The notes: generated from the sequence alone by a model not told the origin. A stretch of 9,164 bases of DNA from an uncultured Calothrix sp. (GCA_937884685.1 CAKZYM010000261.1:1-9164), one strand, 5' to 3'; counted from the stretch's first letter, positions 1 to 6,211 are shown. A program made the numbers and translations.

Positions 1-127
1 CCTCTTACACCTTACCTCTTACCTCTTACCTCTTACCCCTTACCTCTTACCTCTTACCCATTACCCATTACCCATTACCCATTACCAATCCCCAATCCAA
101 AATCCAAAATCCAAAATCCAAAATCCA
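1..127. repeat. Heptamer tandem repeat tract downstream of ccmM
   Basis: The whole segment is built of 7-bp tandem units that change family along its length: mainly CTCTTAC up to about position 58, then four CATTACC units, a short CCCAATCC transition, then four AAAATCC units at 99-126. It stops two bases before the ccmM stop codon. Such short tandemly repeated repetitive (STRR) heptamers are characteristic of heterocystous cyanobacterial genomes. No gene is seen here. ccmN normally follows ccmM and is probably just outside the window. Confidence 0.9.
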
Positions 128-128
128 G

Positions 129-1889
129 TTACGGACGTTGAATGATATTTTCGACTACCCGACGCTTGACTTTGGGGTCAATTCCAATTAAGCGGACGTA
201 TTCTCCTGGGTATTCTGCTATGTATGATTCTAAGATTCCTACTACTTCTCTTTCGGAGTTAGCATTTATCTGTCCGCAGCTATACCAAGTACCAGTACGG
301 AAACGACGCTTGTCTACGTGTTCGGCACTGATTTGATAACCACCGCGCAACAGATTGCGAACTTCGTCTATCGCTTCAGCACTCAAGCGAGTATTGGTAA
401 GAGTTGCAGTAGCTCCACTTTCCACACCGTAACTTCTTGCAGCAGGTGTAAATGATTTAGAGCTAGAAGCAGAGGAAGTAGAAGCAGCGTAGGAAACACC
501 ATTACCGTTGGATGACCCGTTACTCGAACCTTCGGGACGTTGAATAATTGTTTCTAATACTCTTTTCTTTGCTTTGGGGTCAATACCAATTAAACGCACA
601 TACTCGCCTTGATGGCTTCTCATGCATTCTTCTAAAGCTGTAATAGCTTGACTGGGGTTGTTTGTCTCGATAGGACTACAGCTATACCAAGTACCCGTGC
701 GGAAACGGCGCTTGTCTACGTGTTCCATACCAATTTTATAACCACCTGAGAGCAAGTTACGCACGTGGTCTATAGTTTCGCTACTTAGTTGAGAGCTACC
801 GTTGCTGTAGCTACCATTGCTGCTGCTGTAGCTACCATTGCTGCTGCTGTAGCTACTACTGCTGTAACCACCATTGCTAGAGCTTGGAGGAGCGCTATAA
901 GTAGATGTTGTAGTTGGTTTTGTTGAACCATCGGGGCGCTGAATAATTGTTTCTAATACCCGTTTTTTCTGCTTGGTGTCAATACCAAACAAGCGCACGT
1001 ATTCGCCATGATGGTCGGTCATGCAGGTTTCTAATGCCGATACTGCTTCACCAACGCTTCTTGCTTCTATGGGATGACAGCTATGCCAAGTTCCGGTGCG
1101 GAAACGTCTTTTATCTACATGTTCGGTACCAATCTTAAATCCTTGCTCCAACAGATAGCGCACCTGGTCTACTGTTTGATTATCCAAACCACTGTTATAC
1201 ACTTCGATACTCCTTTGCGTTTGTGTTTGCGAATCGTTATTGGCTTTTGTATTATATGTGTCTATTTTTTCACGTACTTTTGTAATACATTTAGAATCTT
1301 CAGCACAAAGATAACCAGCTCTGAGTGCCTGATTTACTCCTACTACATGATGAGCAAATTCTTTATCCTGTGGATTTACATCTGGCAAGCGGTCGGCTTG
1401 CTGCTGACTGGTAATCACAGCCCCAGAAGCTACATATTTGCCGGGAGGAATTTCTACATCTTGAATTAAGGCATGCATCATCACGATACAGCCATCGCCG
1501 ACTCTGGCATTAAACACAGTCGAACGAAAACCGATAAAACAGTTATTACCGATGTAACAAGGCCCGTGAATCAGAGCCATGTGGGTAATACAACTGTCTT
1601 TACCTACCCATACTGAATATTCTTTTTTATTATCCCCTAATACCCGACCTTGTTCTAAGCCATGTATAACAACGCCATCTTGAATATTAGTGTTTTCACC
1701 TATAAAAAACGGCGTTCCTTCATCCGCTCGCACCGAACTTCCTGGAGCAACAATTACATTAGAACTGATTTCAACATCGCCAATTATATGGGAAAACGAA
1801 TGTACGAAAGCAGTCTCATTAATTTGCGGTTCAGCTAAATCACTCGACCACGGGGTTGGGGGAGCCGCTGTCATAGTGCGGACTCTCAT
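129..1889 (-). CDS. ccmM: CcmM, beta-carboxysome scaffold with gamma-carbonic-anhydrase domain and three SSU-like domains
   Basis: CcmM (586 aa) organises Rubisco and links it to the shell of the beta-carboxysome. Residues ~25-165 form a left-handed beta-helix gamma-carbonic-anhydrase domain. H76, H103 and H108 sit where the zinc ligands of active CcmM homologues sit. The following helix carries C195 and C201, matching the disulfide needed for activity in Thermosynechococcus CcmM. Three Rubisco small-subunit-like domains follow at ~236-318, 369-452 and 502-586, each with HVDKRRFRTGTW, GEYVRL(F/I)GID and IIQRP. They are joined by Ser/Gly/Asn-rich linkers. Likely redox cysteine pairs are C271/C289 in domain 1 and C404/C422 in domain 2; domain 3 has only C538. 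The start is chosen because AGGAGA (1899-1904) lies 9 nt upstream; M6 (1874) is a weaker alternative. An internal GTG at codon 230 probably makes a short form. The gene is last in the visible ccmK2-K1-L-M series. Confidence 0.97.
   Translation of the reverse strand: MRVRTMTAAPPTPWSSDLAEPQINETAFVHSFSHIIGDVEISSNVIVAPGSSVRADEGTPFFIGENTNIQDGVVIHGLEQGRVLGDNKKEYSVWVGKDSCITHMALIHGPCYIGNNCFIGFRSTVFNARVGDGCIVMMHALIQDVEIPPGKYVASGAVITSQQQADRLPDVNPQDKEFAHHVVGVNQALRAGYLCAEDSKCITKVREKIDTYNTKANNDSQTQTQRSIEVYNSGLDNQTVDQVRYLLEQGFKIGTEHVDKRRFRTGTWHSCHPIEARSVGEAVSALETCMTDHHGEYVRLFGIDTKQKKRVLETIIQRPDGSTKPTTTSTYSAPPSSSNGGYSSSSYSSSNGSYSSSNGSYSNGSSQLSSETIDHVRNLLSGGYKIGMEHVDKRRFRTGTWYSCSPIETNNPSQAITALEECMRSHQGEYVRLIGIDPKAKKRVLETIIQRPEGSSNGSSNGNGVSYAASTSSASSSKSFTPAARSYGVESGATATLTNTRLSAEAIDEVRNLLRGGYQISAEHVDKRRFRTGTWYSCGQINANSEREVVGILESYIAEYPGEYVRLIGIDPKVKRRVVENIIQRP
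795..866. repeat. In-frame minisatellite in ccmM linker 1
   Basis: Two identical 21-bp units (810-830 and 831-851) are flanked by 15-bp shortened variants (795-809 and 852-866). All lengths are multiples of three. On the coding strand they encode the Tyr-Ser-Ser-Ser-Asn-Gly-Ser repeats of the flexible linker between SSU-like domains 1 and 2. Unit gain or loss would change linker length without breaking the frame. Confidence 0.9.
1200..1215 (-). promoter_or_regulatory. ccmM: Internal ribosome binding site and GTG start for short CcmM (M35-like)
   Basis: Read on the minus strand, AAGGAG (1215-1210) is followed after 7 nt by GTG (1202-1200), in frame as Val230 of ccmM. The GTG falls between the carbonic-anhydrase domain and the first SSU-like domain. 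Starting here gives a 357-residue protein (129-1202) made only of the three SSU-like domains. Synechococcus PCC 7942 is known to make such a form, CcmM35, from an internal start. The position and strength of this site make the same arrangement likely here; use of the site is inference. Confidence 0.8.
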
Positions 1890-1898
1890 AGCGCTGTA

Positions 1899-1904
1899 TC
1901 TCCT
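1899..1904 (-). promoter_or_regulatory. ccmM: Shine-Dalgarno of ccmM
   Basis: AGGAGA on the minus strand lies 9 nt before the ATG at 1889-1887. It supports the first Met rather than Met6 as the start of full-length CcmM. Confidence 0.75.
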
Positions 1905-1905
1905 G

Positions 1906-1988
1906 TTATGAGTAGGAGTTAGAAGTTAGGAGTTATGAGTTATGAGTTGCCCTACTAACAACTATCCACTAACAACTAACAACTAACC
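1906..1988. repeat. Heptamer repeats between ccmL and ccmM
   Basis: Most of the 100-bp ccmL-ccmM spacer consists of degenerate 7-bp units. On the plus strand these are GAGTTAG/GAGTTAT-type units on the left and CAACTAA/CAACTAT-type units on the right. The two halves are roughly complementary in sequence, so they could pair as a long imperfect hairpin in the ccm transcript. Confidence 0.8.
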
Positions 1989-1989
1989 A

Positions 1990-2289
1990 TTAATATTGGT
2001 CTTTCTTACTGTAAATTTGACGATTTTCAACGTAAACCGTATCGATTATCGCTACTACTGCTGCGTCAATTGGACGCTGTTCGTTGCCATAAACTTGACG
2101 TGCTGCACTACCACGGCTGACGAGTACCCACTCATCGACTCCCGCACCAACGCTATCTGCTGCAACTTCGTATTCTGGTTGAACGCGTCCTTCTTCATCT
2201 ATTAGTTGTAATAGCAGCAGTTTAACTCCTCTAAAACTTGGGTCTTTTTGCGTGCTAGATACGGTACCGCGAACTCTGGCAATTTGCAT
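1990..2289 (-). CDS. ccmL: CcmL, carboxysome pentameric vertex protein
   Basis: CcmL (99 aa) belongs to the CcmL/EutN family, whose pentamers cap the twelve vertices of the icosahedral carboxysome shell. Recognisable stretches are the N-terminal MQIARVRGTV beta-strand, the central GAGVDEWVLVSRGSAAR segment (48-64) and PIDAAVVAIIDTV (73-85). The length is normal for cyanobacterial CcmL. It follows ccmK1 after 146 nt and precedes ccmM by 100 nt on the same strand, so the three are probably cotranscribed. No good Shine-Dalgarno is visible before the ATG, and the start rests on family N-terminus conservation. Low translation would suit a protein needed in only 60 copies per shell, though that is inference. 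Confidence 0.97.
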   Translation of the reverse strand: MQIARVRGTVSSTQKDPSFRGVKLLLLQLIDEEGRVQPEYEVAADSVGAGVDEWVLVSRGSAARQVYGNEQRPIDAAVVAIIDTVYVENRQIYSKKDQY

Positions 2290-2374
2290 TCGGCGTTTAT
2301 GATATTAAAATTACCAAGTCTTTTTTTGGTTTAAAGCCCCCGGTAAAGGCCGTGGATTCTACTCTAAATCAAAG

Positions 2375-2395
2375 CCCCTAAATTTATTTATGGGG
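2375..2395. other. Small inverted repeat in the ccmK1-ccmL spacer
   Basis: CCCCTAAA and TTTATGGGG can pair as an 8-bp stem with one bulged T and a 4-nt loop. No clear U-run follows on the minus strand, so this is not a convincing terminator. It may act as an RNA processing or stability element in the ccm transcript. Confidence 0.4.
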
Positions 2396-2403
2396 AATTA
2401 ATT

Positions 2404-2432
2404 ACGACTTACGAATTACGAATTACGAATTA
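2404..2432. repeat. ACGAATT heptamer repeats after ccmK1
   Basis: One ACGACTT unit and three perfect ACGAATT units end 3 bp from the ccmK1 stop codon. The same family recurs at 6331-6358 upstream of ndhD4. Confidence 0.9.
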
Positions 2433-2435
2433 TAC

Positions 2436-2780
2436 TTACGGTCTACCACCATAAGGACGAATTGCGTTTACATTTTCCCGGAATTGCTCTACATCTTCGG
2501 TATATCTAATCGGTAGAACGTATTCGAGGTTTTCGTGGGGACGAGCAATGATGTGAGTAGACAATACCTGTCCACCGTTGACTCGCTTCACCGAATCAAT
2601 CCCCGCTCCAACTGAAGCTTGTACTTCTGATACGTCTCCACGAACAATCACTGTAACGCGACCGGTACCAATTTTTTCGTATCCCACCAAAGTCACGCGA
2701 GCAGCTTTTACCATTGCATCCGCTGCTTCAACAACCGCTGGAAAACCCAACGTTTCAACCATTCCGACTGCAATTGACAT
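2436..2780 (-). CDS. ccmK1: CcmK1, carboxysome hexameric shell protein
   Basis: This 114-aa single-domain BMC (Pfam BMC-type) protein forms the hexameric tiles of the beta-carboxysome facets. The signature VGMVET start, the pore loop K36-I-G-T39, RGDVSEV (47-53) and HIIARPHENLEYVLP are all present. It is about 87% identical to the neighbouring CcmK2 over the first 101 residues (13 substitutions). It has a longer tail ending IRPYGGRP, which is why it is called CcmK1 rather than CcmK2. GAGG (plus-strand CCTC at 2791-2794) lies 10 nt before the ATG. The gene is separated from ccmK2 by 598 nt but from ccmL by only 146 nt, so it may head its own transcript. The K1/K2 labels rest on gene order and tail length. 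Confidence 0.96.
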   Translation of the reverse strand: MSIAVGMVETLGFPAVVEAADAMVKAARVTLVGYEKIGTGRVTVIVRGDVSEVQASVGAGIDSVKRVNGGQVLSTHIIARPHENLEYVLPIRYTEDVEQFRENVNAIRPYGGRP

Positions 2781-2910
2781 TATTTATAATCCTCAAAAAT
2801 TTTCCTAAAATAAAACTGGATTCCTTGCTTAAGAAGGGAACCGCTTTTAAAAAAACTGTACCTTTATTTCTTCGGACAGTAAAAACTTAGCGGTCTACCT
2901 AAATATCTAC

Positions 2911-2939
2911 ACTAAAATTGCTATAACCTAACCGGTCAA
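2911..2939 (-). promoter_or_regulatory. Possible sigma70-type promoter for ccmK1-ccmL-ccmM
   Basis: On the minus strand TTGACC (2939-2934) is followed after 17 nt by TTTAGT (2916-2911). The -35 box is good but the -10 box is weak. Transcription from here would give a leader of about 120 nt before the ccmK1 ATG. This is pattern matching only. Confidence 0.3.
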
Positions 2940-2970
2940 AGGATTTTGGATTTACGATTTTAGATTTTAG
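2940..2970. repeat. GATTTTA/GATTTTG-type heptamers
   Basis: Degenerate 7-bp units of the form GATTTTG, GATTTAC, GATTTTA lie in tandem. They are the complement-strand version of the AAAATCC family found at 99-126 and 3156-3169. Confidence 0.7.
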
Positions 2971-3047
2971 ATTACCCCTGTAAATAAATTTAGAAAGTAG
3001 TGCCGTCTTGGAGTCTCCCCAAGTAGAGCGTTTATAATCCAAAATCC

Positions 3048-3155
3048 GTCTTGGAAAGTTTGAGGAAGAGAAGTTGGGGGGAAGATACTCTTCCCCCAAA
3101 CTGAGCCGCACCTGACGGTGAACGGGGAAGAACATCTACACCCTCAACTTTCCGC
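3048..3155. repeat. 108-bp multi-hairpin (MITE-like) palindromic element
   Basis: Outer inverted arms GGAAAGTTTGAGG (3053-3065) and CCTCAACTTTCC (3142-3153) match with one bulge. They enclose a strong hairpin (3072-3102: 9 bp, one G.A mismatch, 4 more bp, loop TAC) and a small one (3109-3120, CACC/GGTG). AAAATCC occurs directly on both sides (3041-3047 and 3156-3162). The layout suggests a small non-autonomous mobile or repetitive extragenic element sitting in a heptamer tract. Because the flanking heptamer is itself repeated, it cannot be taken as proof of a target duplication. No coding capacity is credible. Confidence 0.55.
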
Positions 3156-3175
3156 AAAATCCAAAATCCAAAATT
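3156..3175. repeat. AAAATCC heptamers
   Basis: Two perfect AAAATCC units plus a degenerate third (AAAATTC) border the palindromic element on its right side. Confidence 0.8.
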
Positions 3176-3333
3176 CAGCTTGACCAGTTGTTCGCAGTTG
3201 CAGATTTGAACTACTGACTACCACACAAAGAAGTGAATATTCAGTTTGTCAGAAATGATAAATGATAGAGGGTCTTCAAGTGTTTTTCTTCTTTTTGTTC
3301 TTAATTTGCTGACCTTGAGGTTCAATCAAAAGC

Positions 3334-3351
3334 AGATACCACAAGGTATCT
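3334..3351 (-). terminator. Stem-loop after ccmK2, possible attenuating terminator
   Basis: AGATACC and GGTATCT form a perfect 7-bp stem with a 4-nt loop, beginning 27 nt after the ccmK2 stop codon. In ccmK2 RNA the stem is followed by GCUUUUG, only a short U-run, so termination would be partial at best. It could instead protect the 3' end of a ccmK2-only transcript and help keep CcmK2 in excess. Confidence 0.45.
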
Positions 3352-3378
3352 CACAAAAAATAAACTTATTAAAAGCTG

Positions 3379-3687
3379 TTAAGTCCGGAATTGTTCCACT
3401 GCTTCGGTATACCTAATCGGCAGTACGTATTCCAAGTTCTCGTGAGGACGCGCGATGATATGAGTGGAAACTACTTCGCCTCCATTCACTCTTCTTGCTG
3501 CTTCAATACCTGCTGCAACTGAAGCCTGTACCTCAGAAACATCTCCTCGCACAATTACGGTTACGCGAGCGCTACCGATTTTTTCATAGCCCACCAAGGT
3601 TACGCGAGCGGCTTTCACCATCGCATCCGCAGCTTCCACCACTGCTGGGAAACCTTTGGTTTCAATCATTCCAACTGCTATAGGCAT
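3379..3687 (-). CDS. ccmK2: CcmK2, major carboxysome hexameric shell protein
   Basis: CcmK2 (102 aa) is usually the most abundant facet protein of the beta-carboxysome shell. The BMC fold is evident from PIAVGMIET, the pore loop K36-I-G-S39, RGDVSEVQASV and HIIARPHENLEYVLPIRYTE. The short tail, ending EQFRT, and its position as the first gene of the minus-strand series match CcmK2 in ccmK2-K1-L-M-N clusters. GGAG (plus-strand CTCC at 3695-3698) sits 7 nt before the ATG, a better site than those of ccmK1 and ccmL. It is preceded by a leader with an inverted repeat and followed by a stem-loop. It has evidently duplicated with ccmK1, as the two protein sequences are nearly collinear. Confidence 0.97.
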   Translation of the reverse strand: MPIAVGMIETKGFPAVVEAADAMVKAARVTLVGYEKIGSARVTVIVRGDVSEVQASVAAGIEAARRVNGGEVVSTHIIARPHENLEYVLPIRYTEAVEQFRT

Positions 3688-3694
3688 TTACTGA

Positions 3695-3698
3695 CTCC
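3695..3698 (-). promoter_or_regulatory. ccmK2: Shine-Dalgarno of ccmK2
   Basis: GGAG on the minus strand lies 7 nt upstream of the ccmK2 ATG (3687-3685). Confidence 0.7.
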
Positions 3699-3730
3699 AA
3701 CAACTTACTCGATTCTTATCTTACTCAGGT

Positions 3731-3784
3731 GAAGGTTTTTTTCTAACTTCAGTCACTCAATATCGAACTGAAAAAAAAGCCTTC
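3731..3784 (-). promoter_or_regulatory. Inverted repeat in the ccmK2 leader
   Basis: GAAGGTTTTTTTC (3731-3743) and GAAAAAAAAGCCTTC (3770-3784) are near-complementary arms. Inside them a competing perfect 6-bp pair, TTCAGT (3748-3753) with ACTGAA (3767-3772), is possible. The element lies 44-97 nt before the ccmK2 start, so it should be in the 5' UTR or overlap the promoter. Function is unknown: RNA stabiliser, switch between two stems, or a protein-binding palindrome. Confidence 0.5.
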
Positions 3785-4330
3785 TCAATTAAGCATATGA
3801 AAGCTTTGCACCCCTTGCAATATAAATTAGTATAATAGTTTGTAATAAAAGCATTTTAAAAAACTTAACATATCTTTGAGGGTCAGTTGCATCTCAACCG
3901 AAGTTTACAGTTTCTAGAGTAAGCACTTCTGCTTTATAATTTCTTTATTACATTCCCCCAAACTGCGTTCATAGCAGCTTAAATTGAACAGTAGCGGATA
4001 TTGACCGTTATCTCAAAGAGTTCTAACTCGGTCTTTATTCAAGGATTGTTATTGGTGCAAAACACATATAAAATAAATATAAAAAAATATAATATTTACT
4101 TATCAGACAGATAGTTTTGAATTTTAGAATTAAAGAAAGTCATCTGATGAATCAACATTACTTATAAAGAAAAAGATTTTTTATTGAGGTTTTTTTGACT
4201 GTTTATACCGAAAAATCAGGATTTTATTAAATACAAAGCTAAGCTGATACAGAGTTATATTGCGTAGAGTATTTAGTGTAATGGGGGGTTTTGAAAGGGT
4301 TTTATAGCGGGAAAATTACGGGAAATTTGG

Positions 4331-6211
4331 ATGAATCAATTATTATTTTCAACGACTTGGGGTTTGCCTTTATATGGTTTAGTAGGTGCCCTGTTGACTT
4401 TACCCTGGGCATTAGGGTTAGTTAAGCGTACCGGACCAAGACCGGCAGCTTATTTAAATATATTGACAACTGCTGTAGCTCTTACTCACAGTTTGTTGGT
4501 ATTTAAAGAAGTTGAAGGTAATGAGCCGCAAAGCTTTATTATTAATTGGTTTTCGTGCCGCGATTTAAATTTATCTTTTGAATTAGATATATCATCAGTC
4601 GGTATTGGTGCAACAATTTTAATTGCCGGATTAAGTTTGCTGGCACAAATTTACGCCCTGGGTTACTTGGAAAAAGACTGGGCTACGGCAAGATTTTTTG
4701 CTTTGATGGGTTTCTTTGAAGCAGCTTTGACCGCTTTAGCTATTAGCGATTCTTTGTTGCTCAGCTATATGGTATTAGAAGTTTTAACTCTTTCAACTTA
4801 CCTGTTAGTGGGATTTTGGTATGCTCAACCATTGGTAGTTACGGCAGCAAGAGATGCATTTCTTACTAAACGAGTAGGAGATTTATTGCTGCTGATGGGG
4901 GTAGTAACCATAGGTACGATGGCAGGTAGCTGGGATTTTTCGGATTTGTACGAATGGGCAAAAACAGCAGAGCTAAGCCCCCTAACATCAAGTTTATTGG
5001 GGTTAGCGTTAATAGCTGGACCTATAGGAAAATGCGCTCAGTTCCCGCTCAATTTGTGGTTGGATGAAGCAATGGAAGGGCCGAATCCAGCTTCAGTATT
5101 GCGAAATTCTTTAGTAGTTGCTGGTGGTGCTTACGTACTTTACAAATTAGAACCGATAATAGCTTTATCACCAGTAGCTCTAGATACTTTGTTAGTTATC
5201 GGTACCGTGACAGCAGTAGGAGCAAGTTTAGTTTCCATTGCTCAAATAGATATTAAGCGAACCCTATCTCATTCTACGAGCGCATACATGGGTTTAGTGT
5301 TTGTTGCAGCGGGTATGGAACAAGGTGGTGTAGCGCTGCTTTTACTGTTTACTCACGGTATAGCCAAAGCTTTGTTATTTATGAGTGCTGGGTCGGTGAT
5401 TTATACCACTCACACCCAGGACATAACTGAGATGGGTGGACTATGGTCAAGAATGCCAGCAACTACTACAGCTTTTATAGTTGGTTCGGCTGGGATGGTA
5501 ACGCTGCTACCCTTGGGAAGTTTTTGGGCTATGCTCTCATGGGCTGACGGTTTTGTGCTAACTAGTCCTTGGGTAATTGGGATTTTGATAATAGTCAACG
5601 GTTTAACAGCCTTAAATTTGACAAGGGTATTTAGATTAGCCTTCTGGGGAGAACCCCAACAAAAAACCCGTCGTTCTCCAGAAGTGCATTGGCCAATGGC
5701 ATTACCAATGGTATCGCTAACCATAATGACTTTATTAGTACCGATGATGCTGCAACAGTGGAACTTGTTACCGACCTGGGACAGCATAAATTGGTATGTA
5801 CTAGCAGCATTAGTATCTTCAAGTTTGCTGGGAGTAATAATCGGTTCCACAATTTACCTGCATAAAGCTTGGTCGAGGTCAAGAGTATTAACTTGGAGAT
5901 TTATCCAAGATTTATTAGGGTACGATTTCTATATAGACCGAATTTATCGAGTCACATTGGTAGGTGCTGTTGCAGCATTATCTAAAATATCTGCTTGGAG
6001 CGACCGTTACTTAGTAGATGGGTTCGTAAACTTAGTTGGTTTTGCAGCAATTTTCAGCGGACAAGGATTGAAATATAGTATTTCCGGACGCTCTCAAGGT
6101 TATTTACTGACCATCATCTTCGGAGTCGGTTTAATAGGCTTTTTTATCAGTTGGTCTTTAGGATTACTCAGTAATCTACCAACCGATTTTAGATTTTGGA
6201 TTTTGGATTGA
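4331..6211 (+). CDS. ndhF4: NdhF4, distal antiporter-like subunit of the CO2-uptake NDH-1 complex
   Basis: This 626-aa polytopic thylakoid membrane protein belongs to the NuoL/NdhF family. It is the distal pump-like subunit that carries the Cup protein in CO2-hydrating NDH-1. Visible family residues include E150 in MVLEVLTLSTYLLVGFW, K234 in GKCAQFPL, DIKRTLSHSTSAYMG (307-321) and H342/K346 in THGIAKALLFMSAGSV. Where respiratory NuoL/NdhF1 has SALIHAATM, this protein has SVLRNSLVV (R258, N259), marking it as a specialised NdhF. It is called NdhF4 rather than NdhF3 because of its ccm-linked position and its CupB-like partner. The start has only a weak GGGAAA upstream. The last eight residues are encoded by heptamer repeats. 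It is first in the ndhF4-ndhD4-cupB series. Confidence 0.93.
   Translation: MNQLLFSTTWGLPLYGLVGALLTLPWALGLVKRTGPRPAAYLNILTTAVALTHSLLVFKEVEGNEPQSFIINWFSCRDLNLSFELDISSVGIGATILIAGLSLLAQIYALGYLEKDWATARFFALMGFFEAALTALAISDSLLLSYMVLEVLTLSTYLLVGFWYAQPLVVTAARDAFLTKRVGDLLLLMGVVTIGTMAGSWDFSDLYEWAKTAELSPLTSSLLGLALIAGPIGKCAQFPLNLWLDEAMEGPNPASVLRNSLVVAGGAYVLYKLEPIIALSPVALDTLLVIGTVTAVGASLVSIAQIDIKRTLSHSTSAYMGLVFVAAGMEQGGVALLLLFTHGIAKALLFMSAGSVIYTTHTQDITEMGGLWSRMPATTTAFIVGSAGMVTLLPLGSFWAMLSWADGFVLTSPWVIGILIIVNGLTALNLTRVFRLAFWGEPQQKTRRSPEVHWPMALPMVSLTIMTLLVPMMLQQWNLLPTWDSINWYVLAALVSSSLLGVIIGSTIYLHKAWSRSRVLTWRFIQDLLGYDFYIDRIYRVTLVGAVAALSKISAWSDRYLVDGFVNLVGFAAIFSGQGLKYSISGRSQGYLLTIIFGVGLIGFFISWSLGLLSNLPTDFRFWILD

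Larger units (their letters stand above)
2781..3378. other. Long ccmK2-ccmK1 intergenic region
   Basis: No credible gene is seen in these 598 bases. From the ccmK2 side it holds a perfect 7-bp stem-loop (3334-3351), an unremarkable stretch (3176-3333), a palindromic element flanked by AAAATCC units (3041-3169), a small inverted repeat with the motif GTCTTGG (3005-3023), GATTTTA/GATTTTG-type heptamers (2940-2970) and a possible promoter (2911-2939). A bulged inverted repeat (2818-2842) then lies in what would be the ccmK1 leader. Confidence 0.8.
3688..4330. promoter_or_regulatory. Divergent control region between ccmK2 and ndhF4
   Basis: This 643-bp gene-free region must hold the promoters for the ccm genes (leftward) and ndhF4 (rightward). 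It is very AT-rich, especially 4068-4100, which is almost all A and T with A-tracts and could be bent DNA. TATAAT hexamers occur on the plus strand at 3831-3836 and 3935-3940, but neither has a well-spaced -35 box. TTGACT at 4195-4200 lacks a good -10. I cannot assign start sites or a regulator-binding motif with confidence. No heptamer tandem tract is present, unlike most other spacers here. Confidence 0.7.

Noticed and set aside
1..127. Possible CRISPR array
   Set aside because: The units are 7 bp and directly adjacent with no unique spacers; this is STRR-type repeat DNA.
1074..1469. 131-codon open frame on the plus strand
   Set aside because: It is antisense to the conserved carbonic-anhydrase and first SSU-like part of ccmM, with no recognisable product.
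2899..3135. 78-codon open frame on the minus strand in the ccmK2-ccmK1 spacer
   Set aside because: It runs through the palindromic element and heptamer repeats, has no Shine-Dalgarno that I can see and no family resemblance; repeat DNA explains it better.
3831..3836. TATAAT as the -10 box of a rightward promoter
   Set aside because: No -35-like hexamer at 16-18 nt spacing; in such AT-rich DNA the hexamer is expected by chance, and it is about 500 bp from ndhF4.
5410..5850. 146-codon open frame on the minus strand
   Set aside because: It lies wholly inside the clearly real ndhF4 on the other strand and resembles no family I know; it is a shadow frame.
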